Shown in pieces: positions 25,462 through 32,791 of a stretch of DNA of 64,000 nucleotides. Source of the stretch: Saccharospirillum sp965652395 (GTDB taxonomy: Bacteria; Pseudomonadota; Gammaproteobacteria; Pseudomonadales; Natronospirillaceae); contig CBFGUW010000024.1 in assembly GCA_965652395.1 (NCBI GenBank), positions 1-64,000 of the forward strand, in the 5' to 3' direction. Both the position numbers and the translations under genes were made by a program. A model generated the notes under the pieces. That model did not search any database. It was given only the letters and a program-made list of their open reading frames with translations, and was not told where the DNA came from. How positions within the stretch are numbered: position 1 is the first letter of the stretch; every line of letters starts with the position of its first letter.

Positions 25462-26190
25462 CTAAGCCAAATCCCCCCAGCGGTGCTGGAGAATAGCGAG
25501 CATGGTGACCGGAGCGGTTTCGGTGCGCAGAATGCGCTGCCCGAGTTGCCAGGCTTGGAAGCTTTGTTGCCGGGCTTGTTGCACTTCGAAATCGGTCAGC
25601 CCGCCTTCCGGTCCGACCAGGAAGCTGACCGAACCGGGCGCTTGGGTTGGAAACACAGGCGGCTCGGCGGCGGTGTGGAGGACCAGCCTCAACTCAGTTG
25701 TCTGCTGGCTCAGCCAGTCAGTCAGTGGTGTCACTCCGGCTAAAGTAGGCAGGGTATCCCGTCCGCACTGCTCACAGGCGCTTTCGATCACCCCCTGCCA
25801 ATGCTGCAGCTTTTTGGCTTCGCGATCAGCCTTCAGCCGAAGATCACAGCGTTCGCTGGTGAGCGGGGTGATGGTGGAGACCCCCAATTCGGTGGCTTTT
25901 TGAAGGGCGTAATCCATTCGGTCGCCCTTGGACATGACGAGGCCGAGATGGGTATGAAGCGGGGATTCGGGCAGGGCGGTGAGTGATTCTGTTAGAATCA
26001 CAGAAGCCTGTCGTTTGCCAACGTCCATCAGATGGGCTGCGAATCGACCACCGCGACCGTTGAAGGCTTCAATAGTCGACCCTTCCCCCATGCGCAATAC
26101 GCGCACCAGATGCTGAAAAGGGCCTTCCGGCAGGGGCAGGGTTTGCCCGCCCGACTCGGCGTCGGGCAGGTAAATACGGGGAATTCTCAT
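25462..26190 (-). CDS. rsmE: 16S rRNA (uracil-1498-N3)-methyltransferase
   Basis: 242 residues, SPOUT class. It begins MRIPRIYLPDAESGGQTLPL and has an N-terminal PUA-like part (HLVRVLRMGEGSTIEAFNGRGG). The SAM knot motifs are FLVGPEGGLTDFEV and LGQRILRTETAPVTMLAILQ. It methylates U1498 of 16S rRNA in the 30S subunit. It is 12 nt downstream of argC and likely in the same operon. Confidence 0.93.
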   Translation of the reverse strand: MRIPRIYLPDAESGGQTLPLPEGPFQHLVRVLRMGEGSTIEAFNGRGGRFAAHLMDVGKRQASVILTESLTALPESPLHTHLGLVMSKGDRMDYALQKATELGVSTITPLTSERCDLRLKADREAKKLQHWQGVIESACEQCGRDTLPTLAGVTPLTDWLSQQTTELRLVLHTAAEPPVFPTQAPGSVSFLVGPEGGLTDFEVQQARQQSFQAWQLGQRILRTETAPVTMLAILQHRWGDLA

Positions 26191-26202
26191 GGCTGACTGG
26201 CG

Positions 26203-27147
26203 TTACAGCAGACCGGTCGTTTCATCGAGGCCGAGGCGGACGTTCATGTTCTGCACCGCCGCGCCTGAGGCACCTTTGCCGAGGTTGTCCAGGCGGGCCA
26301 TGAGCATGATCAGGCCGTTATCGGCCGAGAAGACGAACAGCTCGCAACGGTTGGTGCCGTTGCAGGCGGTGGGCTTCATAAAGCCATCGTCCAGTTGGGA
26401 CTGGTCGTTCATGGGGAAGAGCTGCACGAAGGTTTCGCCGCTGTAGGCTGAGGCCAGGCATTGGTGCAGTTCGGCGGCGGAGCCTTTCAACAGCCGTTCG
26501 TGCAATGGGACCTGAACGATCATCCCCTGCTCGAAGTTGCCGACCGTGGGCACGAACACCGGGGGGTATTGGAAGCCGGGAATGCGCTGCATCTCGGGCA
26601 GGTGTTTGTGTTTGAGGTCGAGGTTTTTCGGCCGCGCGGCGGCGTCTTCCTGTTCTTCCGGGCTTTTGCTTTTGTAGTCCGCGATCATGGCTTTGCCGCC
26701 GCCGCTGTAGCCGGTGATGGCGTTAACGGTGATGGGGTAGTCTTTTGGCAGCAGGTGGTTGTTGACCAGGGGGGTGGTCAGCAGGGTCATGCCGGTGGGA
26801 TAACAGCCGGGGTTGGCGATGCGGTTGCTGCTGCGCAACAGTTCCCGCTGACCGGGCAATTCGGGTACGCCGTAGGCCCACCCGGGGGTGACTCGGTGGG
26901 CGCTGGAGGCGTCAATAATCACTGTGTCCGGGTTGGTGACGAGTTCAACGGCTTCGCGGGAGGCGTCGTCGGGCAGGCAGAGGAATACGACCTCGGCGTC
27001 ATTCAGGCACTGGCGACGGAGGCTTTCATCGCGGCGGCGATCCTCTGGGATGGAGAGTAATTCCACCTCGGGGTGGGCTTCCAGGCGTTGCTGAATCTGG
27101 AGGCCGGTGGTGCCATATTGCCCGTCGATAAAAACCTTATGTGCCAT
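26203..27147 (-). CDS. argC: N-acetyl-gamma-glutamyl-phosphate reductase, type 2
   Basis: A 314-residue short-form ArgC. It has the NADP-binding start MAHKVFIDGQYGTTGLQI, catalytic Cys in IANPGCYPTGMTLL, and KHLPEMQR and PTVGNFEQGMIVQVPL. It reduces N-acetylglutamyl phosphate in arginine synthesis. The type 2 form is common in alpha- and some gammaproteobacteria. The upstream 430 nt contains two 113-nt palindromes. Confidence 0.92.
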   Translation of the reverse strand: MAHKVFIDGQYGTTGLQIQQRLEAHPEVELLSIPEDRRRDESLRRQCLNDAEVVFLCLPDDASREAVELVTNPDTVIIDASSAHRVTPGWAYGVPELPGQRELLRSSNRIANPGCYPTGMTLLTTPLVNNHLLPKDYPITVNAITGYSGGGKAMIADYKSKSPEEQEDAAARPKNLDLKHKHLPEMQRIPGFQYPPVFVPTVGNFEQGMIVQVPLHERLLKGSAAELHQCLASAYSGETFVQLFPMNDQSQLDDGFMKPTACNGTNRCELFVFSADNGLIMLMARLDNLGKGASGAAVQNMNVRLGLDETTGLL

Positions 27148-27201
27148 GTCGCTCTCGCTTTCTCAGTACTCAGTTTCTGATTTTCTTCAGTGCCATAACC
27201 C

Positions 27202-27314
27202 GCGCTGGCTACCCGGTATGCTTATCAAGGGTCGGCGTGAACCCATCCATGGGGCCTAGGCCGCAGCATCCATGCTGCGGACTACCCTTGATAAGCATAC
27301 CGGGCATCCAGCGC
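27202..27314 (+). repeat. 113-nt three-hairpin palindrome, copy 2
   Basis: Outer arms GCGCTGG/CCAGCGC, then a perfect 21-bp stem (27212-27232 with 27284-27304). The core has CCCAT-CC-ATGGG and CCGCAGCAT-CC-ATGCTGCGG. Same orientation as copy 1. Confidence 0.9.
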
Positions 27315-27387
27315 TAGTCTCTGTCCCTGTACCGAATTCCAAAACGTGACTTAGATTAACCCTAGTTTCGGCGTTCGCACTGTACGA

Positions 27388-27500
27388 GCAGCGGATGCCG
27401 GTGGTGCCCCTGCAGGGAAGTCCGCAGCAAGGATGCTGCGGTCTAGGCCCCATGGAAGGGTTTATGCCGACCCTGCAGGGGCACCACCGGTAGCCGCTGC
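27388..27500 (-). repeat. 113-nt three-hairpin palindrome, copy 3
   Basis: Inverted relative to copy 2. Arms are GCAGCGG/CCGCTGC plus a perfect 20-bp inner stem (27398-27417 with 27471-27490). In its own orientation the core hairpin is CCGCAGCA-TCCT-TGCTGCGG. Together copies 2 and 3 fill most of the argC-metF gap (27148-27577), which holds no gene. Confidence 0.9.
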
Positions 27501-27577
27501 GGGCCACTGCCACTGAATACATCAAACGCCGAAACTCGCCACAGTCCAATGCTAGGTCCGTCTTTGTCCTGTCAGCT

Positions 27578-28405
27578 TCAGCCCAGCCGATCCAAAATAG
27601 CCAACGACTGCTCAGATCGGTTCATGGTGTAAAAATGCAGGCCCGGCGCACCGGCATCCAGCAATTCCCGGCAGAGTGTGCTGACTACATCCAGACCAAT
27701 GGCCTGGATACGGACGCTGTCGTCACTGCAGGCTTCGAGCTGTTTGCGCAACCAACGGGGTACGTCAGCACCGCAGGCATCGGAAAACCGAATCAGATTG
27801 GAAACATTAATAATGGGCATGATACCCGGCACCACCGGAATATCACAGCCCCGGCGTCTCACCTCCGCGACAAACTGTTTGTAAGCGTCGACCGTGTAGA
27901 AGTATTGCGTGATGGCGCTGTCGGCCCCGGCGTTGGCTTTGGTGACGAAGTTATCCACATCGCGGTCGAAATTTGGCGCCTGTGGATGCATTTCAGGATA
28001 GGCTGCGACTTCGAGTTTGAACTGTTGGCCGTAGCGTTTGCGGATGAAACTCACCAGATCCGAGGCGTAACGGAAATCGCCGCCGGTGTTGCCCATGCCG
28101 GAGGGCAGGTCGCCGCGGAGGGCGACGATGCGATCGATTCCCGCGGCTTGGTAGCGATCAAGTAATTCCACCAGGGTGGCTTCGGTGGCGCCGATGCACG
28201 AGAGGTGGGGGGCGGTGGGTACGCCGCGCTGGTTGAGTTCGATGACGGTATTAATGGTGCGTTCCTGGGTGGAACCACCGGCGCCATAGGTGACGGAAAA
28301 GAACTCGGGGTTGGCTGTTTTCAGTTCGGTATGAACAGCCAGAAGTTTGTCGAATCCCGCGTCGGTTTTGGGCGGGAAAAATTCGAAACTGACTGGAATG
28401 GTCAT
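27578..28405 (-). CDS. metF: 5,10-methylenetetrahydrofolate reductase
   Basis: 275 residues, FAD-dependent TIM barrel. It starts MTIPVSFEFFPPKTDAGFDKL and carries FFSVTYGAGGSTQERTI, IVALRGDLPSG, EVAAYPEMHPQA, DSAITQYFYTVDAY and VPGIMPI. It supplies 5-methyl-THF for methionine synthesis. It follows ahcY by 92 nt holding repeat copy B, and completes a leftward methyl-cycle gene group (regulator, metK, ahcY, metF). Confidence 0.95.
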   Translation of the reverse strand: MTIPVSFEFFPPKTDAGFDKLLAVHTELKTANPEFFSVTYGAGGSTQERTINTVIELNQRGVPTAPHLSCIGATEATLVELLDRYQAAGIDRIVALRGDLPSGMGNTGGDFRYASDLVSFIRKRYGQQFKLEVAAYPEMHPQAPNFDRDVDNFVTKANAGADSAITQYFYTVDAYKQFVAEVRRRGCDIPVVPGIMPIINVSNLIRFSDACGADVPRWLRKQLEACSDDSVRIQAIGLDVVSTLCRELLDAGAPGLHFYTMNRSEQSLAILDRLG

Positions 28406-28427
28406 GGTGGGTGCTCAGGTTTTTTTG

Positions 28428-28490
28428 GGGAGACGGGAGAAGCTGGACGGGAGACGCCATGCAAGCGTCTCCCGTTTCCCGTTAAGCGTC
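28428..28490. repeat. GGGAGACG-type short repeat, copy B
   Basis: ACGGGAGACGC (28447-28457) pairs with GCGTCTCCCGT (28465-28475). It is flanked by further GAGACGGGAGA and TTCCCGTTAAGCGTC, the same modules as copies A, C and D. It lies between ahcY and metF. Confidence 0.75.
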
Positions 28491-28497
28491 TTGCTTC

Positions 28498-29898
28498 TTA
28501 GTACTTGTAGTCCGAAGGCTTGTAAGGGCCTTCGACCGGTACGCGAATGTACTTCGCCTGGTCTTCGGTGAGGCGGGTAATCACGCCGCCGAAACCGCGT
28601 ACCATTTCAGCCGCGACTTCTTCGTCGAGCTTCTTCGGCAGCACTTTAACGTACAGGCCTTCGGCTTTCCTGTCCGCCGGAAGGTCGGCGAATTTCTGCT
28701 CGAACAGGTACATCTGCGCCAGAACCTGGTTGGCGAAGGAACCGTCCATGACCCGGCTTGGGTGGCCGGTGGCGTTGCCCAGGTTCACCAGGCGGCCTTC
28801 GGCGAGCAGAATCAGGTAGTCGTCCGCGTCGCTGGAGCGGTAAATCTGGTGAACCTGCGGTTTCACTTCTTCCCAGCGCCAGTTTTTGCGCATGAAGGTA
28901 GTGTCGATTTCGTTGTCGAAGTGGCCGATGTTGCACACCACGGCGCCGTTTTTCAGCGCGGCGAGCATGTGCTTGTCGCACACGTTGGTGTTGCCGGTGG
29001 TGGTGACGATCAGGTCTGTCTGGCCGAGTAGGGAGGTGTTGATGCTCTCGGCGGTACCGTCGTTTTGGCCGTCTTTATAGGGAGAAACCAGCTCGAAGCC
29101 GTCCATGCAGGCCTGCATGGCGCAGATGGGGTCGATCTCGGAAACGCGCACGATCATGCCTTCCTGACGCAGGGAGGCGGCGGAGCCCTTGCCCACGTCA
29201 CCGTAACCGACGACCAATGCTTTTTTACCGGCCAGCAGGTGGTCGGTAGCACGTTTGATGGCGTCGTTCAGGGAGTGGCGGCAACCGTATTTGTTGTCGT
29301 TCTTGGATTTGGTGACGGCATCGTTCACGTTGATGGCCGGAACCTTCAGCGTGCCTTCCTCCATCATTTCCAGCAGACGGTGAACACCGGTGGTGGTCTC
29401 TTCGCTGATGCCGTGAATCTGGTCCAGCAACTGGGGGTATTTGTCGTGAACCATCTGGGTCAGGTCACCGCCGTCGTCCAGAATCATGTTCGCATCCCAG
29501 GGCGTGTTGCCGTCTTTCTCGGACAGAATGGTCTGCTCGATGCACCACAGGAATTCCTCCTCGGTTTCGCCCTTCCAGGCGAACACCGGAATACCGGCGG
29601 CGGCGATGGCCGCAGCGGCGTGATCCTGGGTAGAGAAGATGTTGCACGAAGACCAGCGCACATCCGCACCCAGCTCGACCAGGGTTTCGATCAGCACGGC
29701 AGTCTGGATCGTCATGTGAATGCAGCCCATGATGCGGGCGCCTTTCAGCGGCTGGTCGGCTTTGTATTTGTTACGCAGCGCCATCAAAGCAGGCATTTCG
29801 CGCTCGGCGATGGCGATTTCCTTGCGGCCGTAATCGGCCAGGGAGATATCAGCGACTTTGTAGTCGGTGAAGTTGTTTAGATTCGTCGCGGTGGTCAT
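28498..29898 (-). CDS. ahcY: Adenosylhomocysteinase
   Basis: 466 residues, NAD-dependent SAH hydrolase. It has DYKVADISLADYGRKEI, GCIHMTIQTAVLIETLVELGA, SSCNIFSTQDHAAAAIA, NLNDAV-type Asn/Lys motifs (INVNDAVTKSKNDNKYGCR), the NAD loop VVGYGDVGKGSAASL and the C-terminal lysine/tyrosine VPVEGPYKPSDYKY. It removes the SAH product of methyl transfer. GAGGAAG before the ATG lies inside the 3' end of the four-helix-bundle gene, with ATGA overlap. No SAH riboswitch pattern was seen upstream. Confidence 0.96.
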   Translation of the reverse strand: MTTATNLNNFTDYKVADISLADYGRKEIAIAEREMPALMALRNKYKADQPLKGARIMGCIHMTIQTAVLIETLVELGADVRWSSCNIFSTQDHAAAAIAAAGIPVFAWKGETEEEFLWCIEQTILSEKDGNTPWDANMILDDGGDLTQMVHDKYPQLLDQIHGISEETTTGVHRLLEMMEEGTLKVPAINVNDAVTKSKNDNKYGCRHSLNDAIKRATDHLLAGKKALVVGYGDVGKGSAASLRQEGMIVRVSEIDPICAMQACMDGFELVSPYKDGQNDGTAESINTSLLGQTDLIVTTTGNTNVCDKHMLAALKNGAVVCNIGHFDNEIDTTFMRKNWRWEEVKPQVHQIYRSSDADDYLILLAEGRLVNLGNATGHPSRVMDGSFANQVLAQMYLFEQKFADLPADRKAEGLYVKVLPKKLDEEVAAEMVRGFGGVITRLTEDQAKYIRVPVEGPYKPSDYKY

Positions 29899-30299
29899 GG
29901 TGCTTCCTCGCTGGGTGCTGGACGGGAGATGGAAGACGCTGAAGACGGCTTTTCCCCTGCCAGTACTTTGATCAAATTGTTTAGTTTTGCGTACAGATGT
30001 TCAAGGAGCTGGTGCTTTACGGTTACATCGTTGACTAATCCCAGGCGGCGACAGATTTCCACCTGAGTCTCCAGTTCCGCTAGGGAGCCTCTTGCGATCA
30101 GCAAAAAACGACAAAACTCTTTATCGCCGCCCCTTGCAGCTCCTTCGGCTATGTTTGAAGGAATGCTGACAGCAGCCCGCCTCATTTGACTGACCAGCCC
30201 ATATTTTTCACCGTCTGGAAAGCTGCGAGTCAGTTGGTAAATCTCTTCAACCAACGTCATCCCGAGCTTCCAGACATCCATCCTTTGATGCCGTCGCAT
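29895..30299 (-). CDS. Four-helix-bundle protein (23S rRNA IVP / S23 family)
   Basis: 134 residues. The family core is clear: MDVWKLGMTLVEEIYQLTRSFP, YGLVSQMRRAAVSIPSNIAEGAARG, EFCRFLLIARGSLAELETQVEICRRLG. AAGGAAG precedes the start. These proteins were first seen inside 23S rRNA intervening sequences and are now found widely as free genes; related bundles serve as Avd in diversity-generating retroelements. Here it interrupts metK-ahcY. The C-terminal tail (about residues 119-131) is encoded by repeat copy C. Copy D lies in inverted orientation on the other side. No reverse transcriptase is present. Confidence 0.88.
   Translation of the reverse strand: MRRHQRMDVWKLGMTLVEEIYQLTRSFPDGEKYGLVSQMRRAAVSIPSNIAEGAARGGDKEFCRFLLIARGSLAELETQVEICRRLGLVNDVTVKHQLLEHLYAKLNNLIKVLAGEKPSSASSISRPAPSEEAP
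29917..29940 (-). repeat. GGGAGACG-type short repeat, copy C
   Basis: GCTGGACGGGAGATGGAAGA then CGCT. It is inverted relative to copy D with a few substitutions, and forms one end of the segment carrying the four-helix-bundle gene. Confidence 0.7.
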
Positions 30300-30347
30300 T
30301 ACGCTTCTTCCTTTGCCAAATAAGCTGAACGGCAGCGAGAGCTAAGC

Positions 30348-30371
30348 AGCGTCTCCCGTCTCCCGTCCAGC
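30348..30371 (+). repeat. GGGAGACG-type short repeat, copy D
   Basis: AGCGTCTCCCGTCTCCCGTC then CAGC, the reverse complement of copy C except for about three bases. It lies in the gap between metK and the four-helix-bundle gene. Confidence 0.7.
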
Positions 30372-30383
30372 CTCCTGCGAATA

Positions 30384-31538
30384 TCAGCTATTAGCGCCGT
30401 CGCGCAGTGCTTCAACCTTATCCAGCTTCTCCCAACTGAAGCCGTCGCGGCCAAAGTGACCGTAGGCGGATGTTGGGCGGTAGATTGGCTTGCGCAGGTC
30501 GAGCATTTCGATGATGCCGTGCGGGCGCAGGTCGAAATGTTCGCGGACAAGTTGGGCGATCAGGTTTTCATCCACCTTGTTGGTGCCGAAGGTGTTGATG
30601 GAGATCGAGGTCGGTTCGGAAACACCGATGGCGTAGGACACCTGAATCTCGCACTTGTCGGCCAGACCGGCGGCGACGATATTCTTGGCGACGTAACGAC
30701 CGGCGTAGGCGGCGGAACGGTCTACCTTGGACGGGTCCTTGCCGGAGAAGGCGCCACCACCGTGGCGGGCCATGCCGCCGTAGGTGTCGACGATGATCTT
30801 GCGACCGGTCAGGCCGCAGTCGCCCACCGGGCCGCCGATCACGAAGTTACCGGTCGGGTTGATGTGGTATTGGGTGTCTTTGTGCAACCATTCGGCGGGC
30901 AGGGTGTGCTTGACGATGTGCTCCATCACCGCTTCGCGCAGGTCGCTCAGGCTGATTTCCGGATCGTGCTGGGTGGAAAGCACTACGGCGTCGATCGCGA
31001 CCGGCTGGCCGTTTTCATAGCGTAGGGTAATCTGGGATTTGGCATCCGGGCGTAGCCAGGGCAGTACGCCGTGCTTACGCAGCTTGGATTGACGCTCGAC
31101 CAGGCGATGCGCGAAATGAATCGGCGCGGGCATGTAGGAATCGGTCTCGTTGGTGGCGTAACCGAACATCAAACCCTGATCACCGGCGCCGAGGTCTTTG
31201 TCTTCTTTCTCGTCCACACCCATGGCGATGTCGGAGGACTGCTTGCCGATGGCGTTCAGCACGGCGCAGGAGGCACCGTCGAAACCCACCTCGGAACTGG
31301 TGTAGCCGATGTCGGTGATGACGCCACGAACGATGTCTTCAAGATCGACATAGGTGTCGGTGCGGACTTCACCGGCGATGATGGCCATACCGGTTTTCAC
31401 CAGCGTCTCAACGGCGACGCGAGCGTGACGGTCTTCGGTCAGAATGGCGTCCAGAATGGCATCGGAAATCTGGTCGGCCATTTTGTCCGGATGGCCTTCA
31501 GAGACCGATTCAGAGGTGAAAATGCTGTACTCGCTCAT
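30384..31538 (-). CDS. metK: S-adenosylmethionine synthase
   Basis: 384 residues. Conserved features include SESVSEGHPDKMADQISDAILD, VKTGMAIIAGEV, GAGDQGLMFGYA (the adenine loop), GRKIIVDTYGGMARHGGGAFSGKD and KVDRSAAYAGRYVAKNIV. It makes SAM from methionine and ATP. It follows the ArsR/methyltransferase regulator by 12 nt, the arrangement also known in Pseudomonas, and is expected to be controlled with it. Confidence 0.97.
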   Translation of the reverse strand: MSEYSIFTSESVSEGHPDKMADQISDAILDAILTEDRHARVAVETLVKTGMAIIAGEVRTDTYVDLEDIVRGVITDIGYTSSEVGFDGASCAVLNAIGKQSSDIAMGVDEKEDKDLGAGDQGLMFGYATNETDSYMPAPIHFAHRLVERQSKLRKHGVLPWLRPDAKSQITLRYENGQPVAIDAVVLSTQHDPEISLSDLREAVMEHIVKHTLPAEWLHKDTQYHINPTGNFVIGGPVGDCGLTGRKIIVDTYGGMARHGGGAFSGKDPSKVDRSAAYAGRYVAKNIVAAGLADKCEIQVSYAIGVSEPTSISINTFGTNKVDENLIAQLVREHFDLRPHGIIEMLDLRKPIYRPTSAYGHFGRDGFSWEKLDKVEALRDGANS

Positions 31539-31550
31539 GGGCTTGTTTCC

Positions 31551-32564
31551 TCAAGTCAGCGTCGAATGTAAAAGGTCTGCCGCCGATGGGGCCGGTTCGC
31601 AGGGTTGGTTCAAATCTTTGCCGGTTGGCTTGCGGTACACCTGGGTCTGTACCTGAAAGCCGTTACGCAGTGCCAGAAAACGATATTGTTCATTTACAAG
31701 GCCCGCCGCTCGGGCCAGTTGATGCAATTCTTCCGGCTCGAAACCGAGCCACTGGTCGCCGCATTGGCTGTGCGCCCATTCCTGGTCGTGACGGCACAGG
31801 TCGGTAATGACCAGCAGGCCGCCCTCATTCAATAGGTGGGCGCAGTGCACCAGTTCCTGACCGGGGGCAGGCACGTGGTGCAACACCATGTTGTAGACCA
31901 CCACGTCGAACCGGGCCGCTTCGTTCGCCAGTTGGCCGGTATCGGCCTGGCGCAGCTCCAGGTGGTCCAGACTGGTGGTCTGGCTGCGGGCCTGGTCGAG
32001 CATGGCCTGGGAAATATCGACCCCGGTGACCGATTCAAACCGCTCATGCAGCGCCGTCAGGAATTCGCCTTTGCCGGGGCCGACCTCCAGCGCTTTGCGA
32101 TGGCGCGGCTGGCGGCAACTGTCGAGCAGCTGCAGGGTTTCCGGCCCATACTGATGGAACAGGGCGATGCGCTCCTGGTGCAGCTCGAATTCATCGGCGT
32201 GGCTGGCGAAAAAGGCTTCGGCCGCCTGCAGCCGGGCTTCGCGAATGTCCGCCAATTTACGTTGCAACTCGTCCGGCAGTTCATACTGGTCCAGCGAGCG
32301 GAATACCTGCTGCTGGATCTCCAACCGGTCGGTCAGGGCACGCCGGTAATAAATGCTGTTGCCTTCGCGTCGGCTTTCCACCCAACCGGCCTTGCTCAGT
32401 ATCTTCAGGTGGTGGCTCATGCCGGACTGGCGTGTTTCCAGTAATTCGCTGAGTTCCAGCACCCCAAAAGCCCCATGGCCAAGCACCTGCAGAACGGTGA
32501 GGCGGATGGGGTCGCCGATGGCTTTGAAGAATGGGGGTAGCTGGTCCAGTGTCATGGTCGGCAA
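31551..32564 (-). CDS. ArsR-family regulator fused to SAM-dependent methyltransferase (SahR-like)
   Basis: 337 residues. The N-terminal ArsR winged helix (about 5-100: FFKAIGDPIRLTVLQVLGHGAFGVLELSELLETRQSGMSHHLKIL, wing REGNSIYYRRAL) lacks the CxC metal site of ArsR. The C-terminal class I methyltransferase domain has motif I LEVGPGKGEFLTALHERF and VVYNMVLHHVPAPGQEL. Position next to metK, and the divergence from tkt, match the SahR-type regulators that sense SAH in proteobacteria. A 28-bp palindrome upstream is the likely operator. Whether the methyltransferase domain is catalytic or only binds SAM/SAH is unknown. Confidence 0.85.
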   Translation of the reverse strand: MPTMTLDQLPPFFKAIGDPIRLTVLQVLGHGAFGVLELSELLETRQSGMSHHLKILSKAGWVESRREGNSIYYRRALTDRLEIQQQVFRSLDQYELPDELQRKLADIREARLQAAEAFFASHADEFELHQERIALFHQYGPETLQLLDSCRQPRHRKALEVGPGKGEFLTALHERFESVTGVDISQAMLDQARSQTTSLDHLELRQADTGQLANEAARFDVVVYNMVLHHVPAPGQELVHCAHLLNEGGLLVITDLCRHDQEWAHSQCGDQWLGFEPEELHQLARAAGLVNEQYRFLALRNGFQVQTQVYRKPTGKDLNQPCEPAPSAADLLHSTLT

Positions 32565-32593
32565 GACTAGCAGCCGGTCCCCGTTGAGACAAT

Positions 32594-32621
32594 ATCTATA
32601 TCAAAATTTTTTGATATAGAT
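32594..32621. promoter_or_regulatory. 28-bp perfect palindrome, candidate SahR-type operator
   Basis: ATCTATATCAAAA (32594-32606) and TTTTGATATAGAT (32609-32621) are perfect complements around TT. The site is 30 nt upstream of the regulator gene and in the divergent region with tkt. ATCAA/TTGAT half-sites fit what I recall of SahR motifs. Confidence 0.65.
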
Positions 32622-32791
32622 TGCTTCGCTGGCATTGTGACAGGTTTTTATGGAATAATTGCGACTCTCAAATTAATTTCGGCGTGACGGGTTGCTTTGC
32701 CCCTCTTGGTTATTTTTGGGACAATCCCCTCCCTTCCCGGGGCCCCCCGGTATAACGCCGCACGCGAAACCAAACAATCGAGGATCTTTCG

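Noticed and set aside
25266..25496. Short frame across palindrome copy 1 (and similar ones at 27256-27549 and 39299-39517)
   Set aside because: The peptides (for example NPSMGPRPQHPC) are translations of the repeat core and have no ribosome binding sites.
26461..27060. 199-codon plus-strand frame opposite argC
   Set aside because: Antisense shadow rich in Gly/Val/Phe, with no motifs.
29065..29880. 271-codon plus-strand frame opposite ahcY
   Set aside because: Shadow of adenosylhomocysteinase, no start signals.
29895..30371. Diversity-generating retroelement (Avd-like gene)
   Set aside because: No reverse transcriptase or template/variable repeats are nearby.
29899..30383. SAH riboswitch before ahcY
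   Set aside because: I looked for the known SAH riboswitch sequence core; the space is occupied by the four-helix-bundle gene and repeats, with no match.
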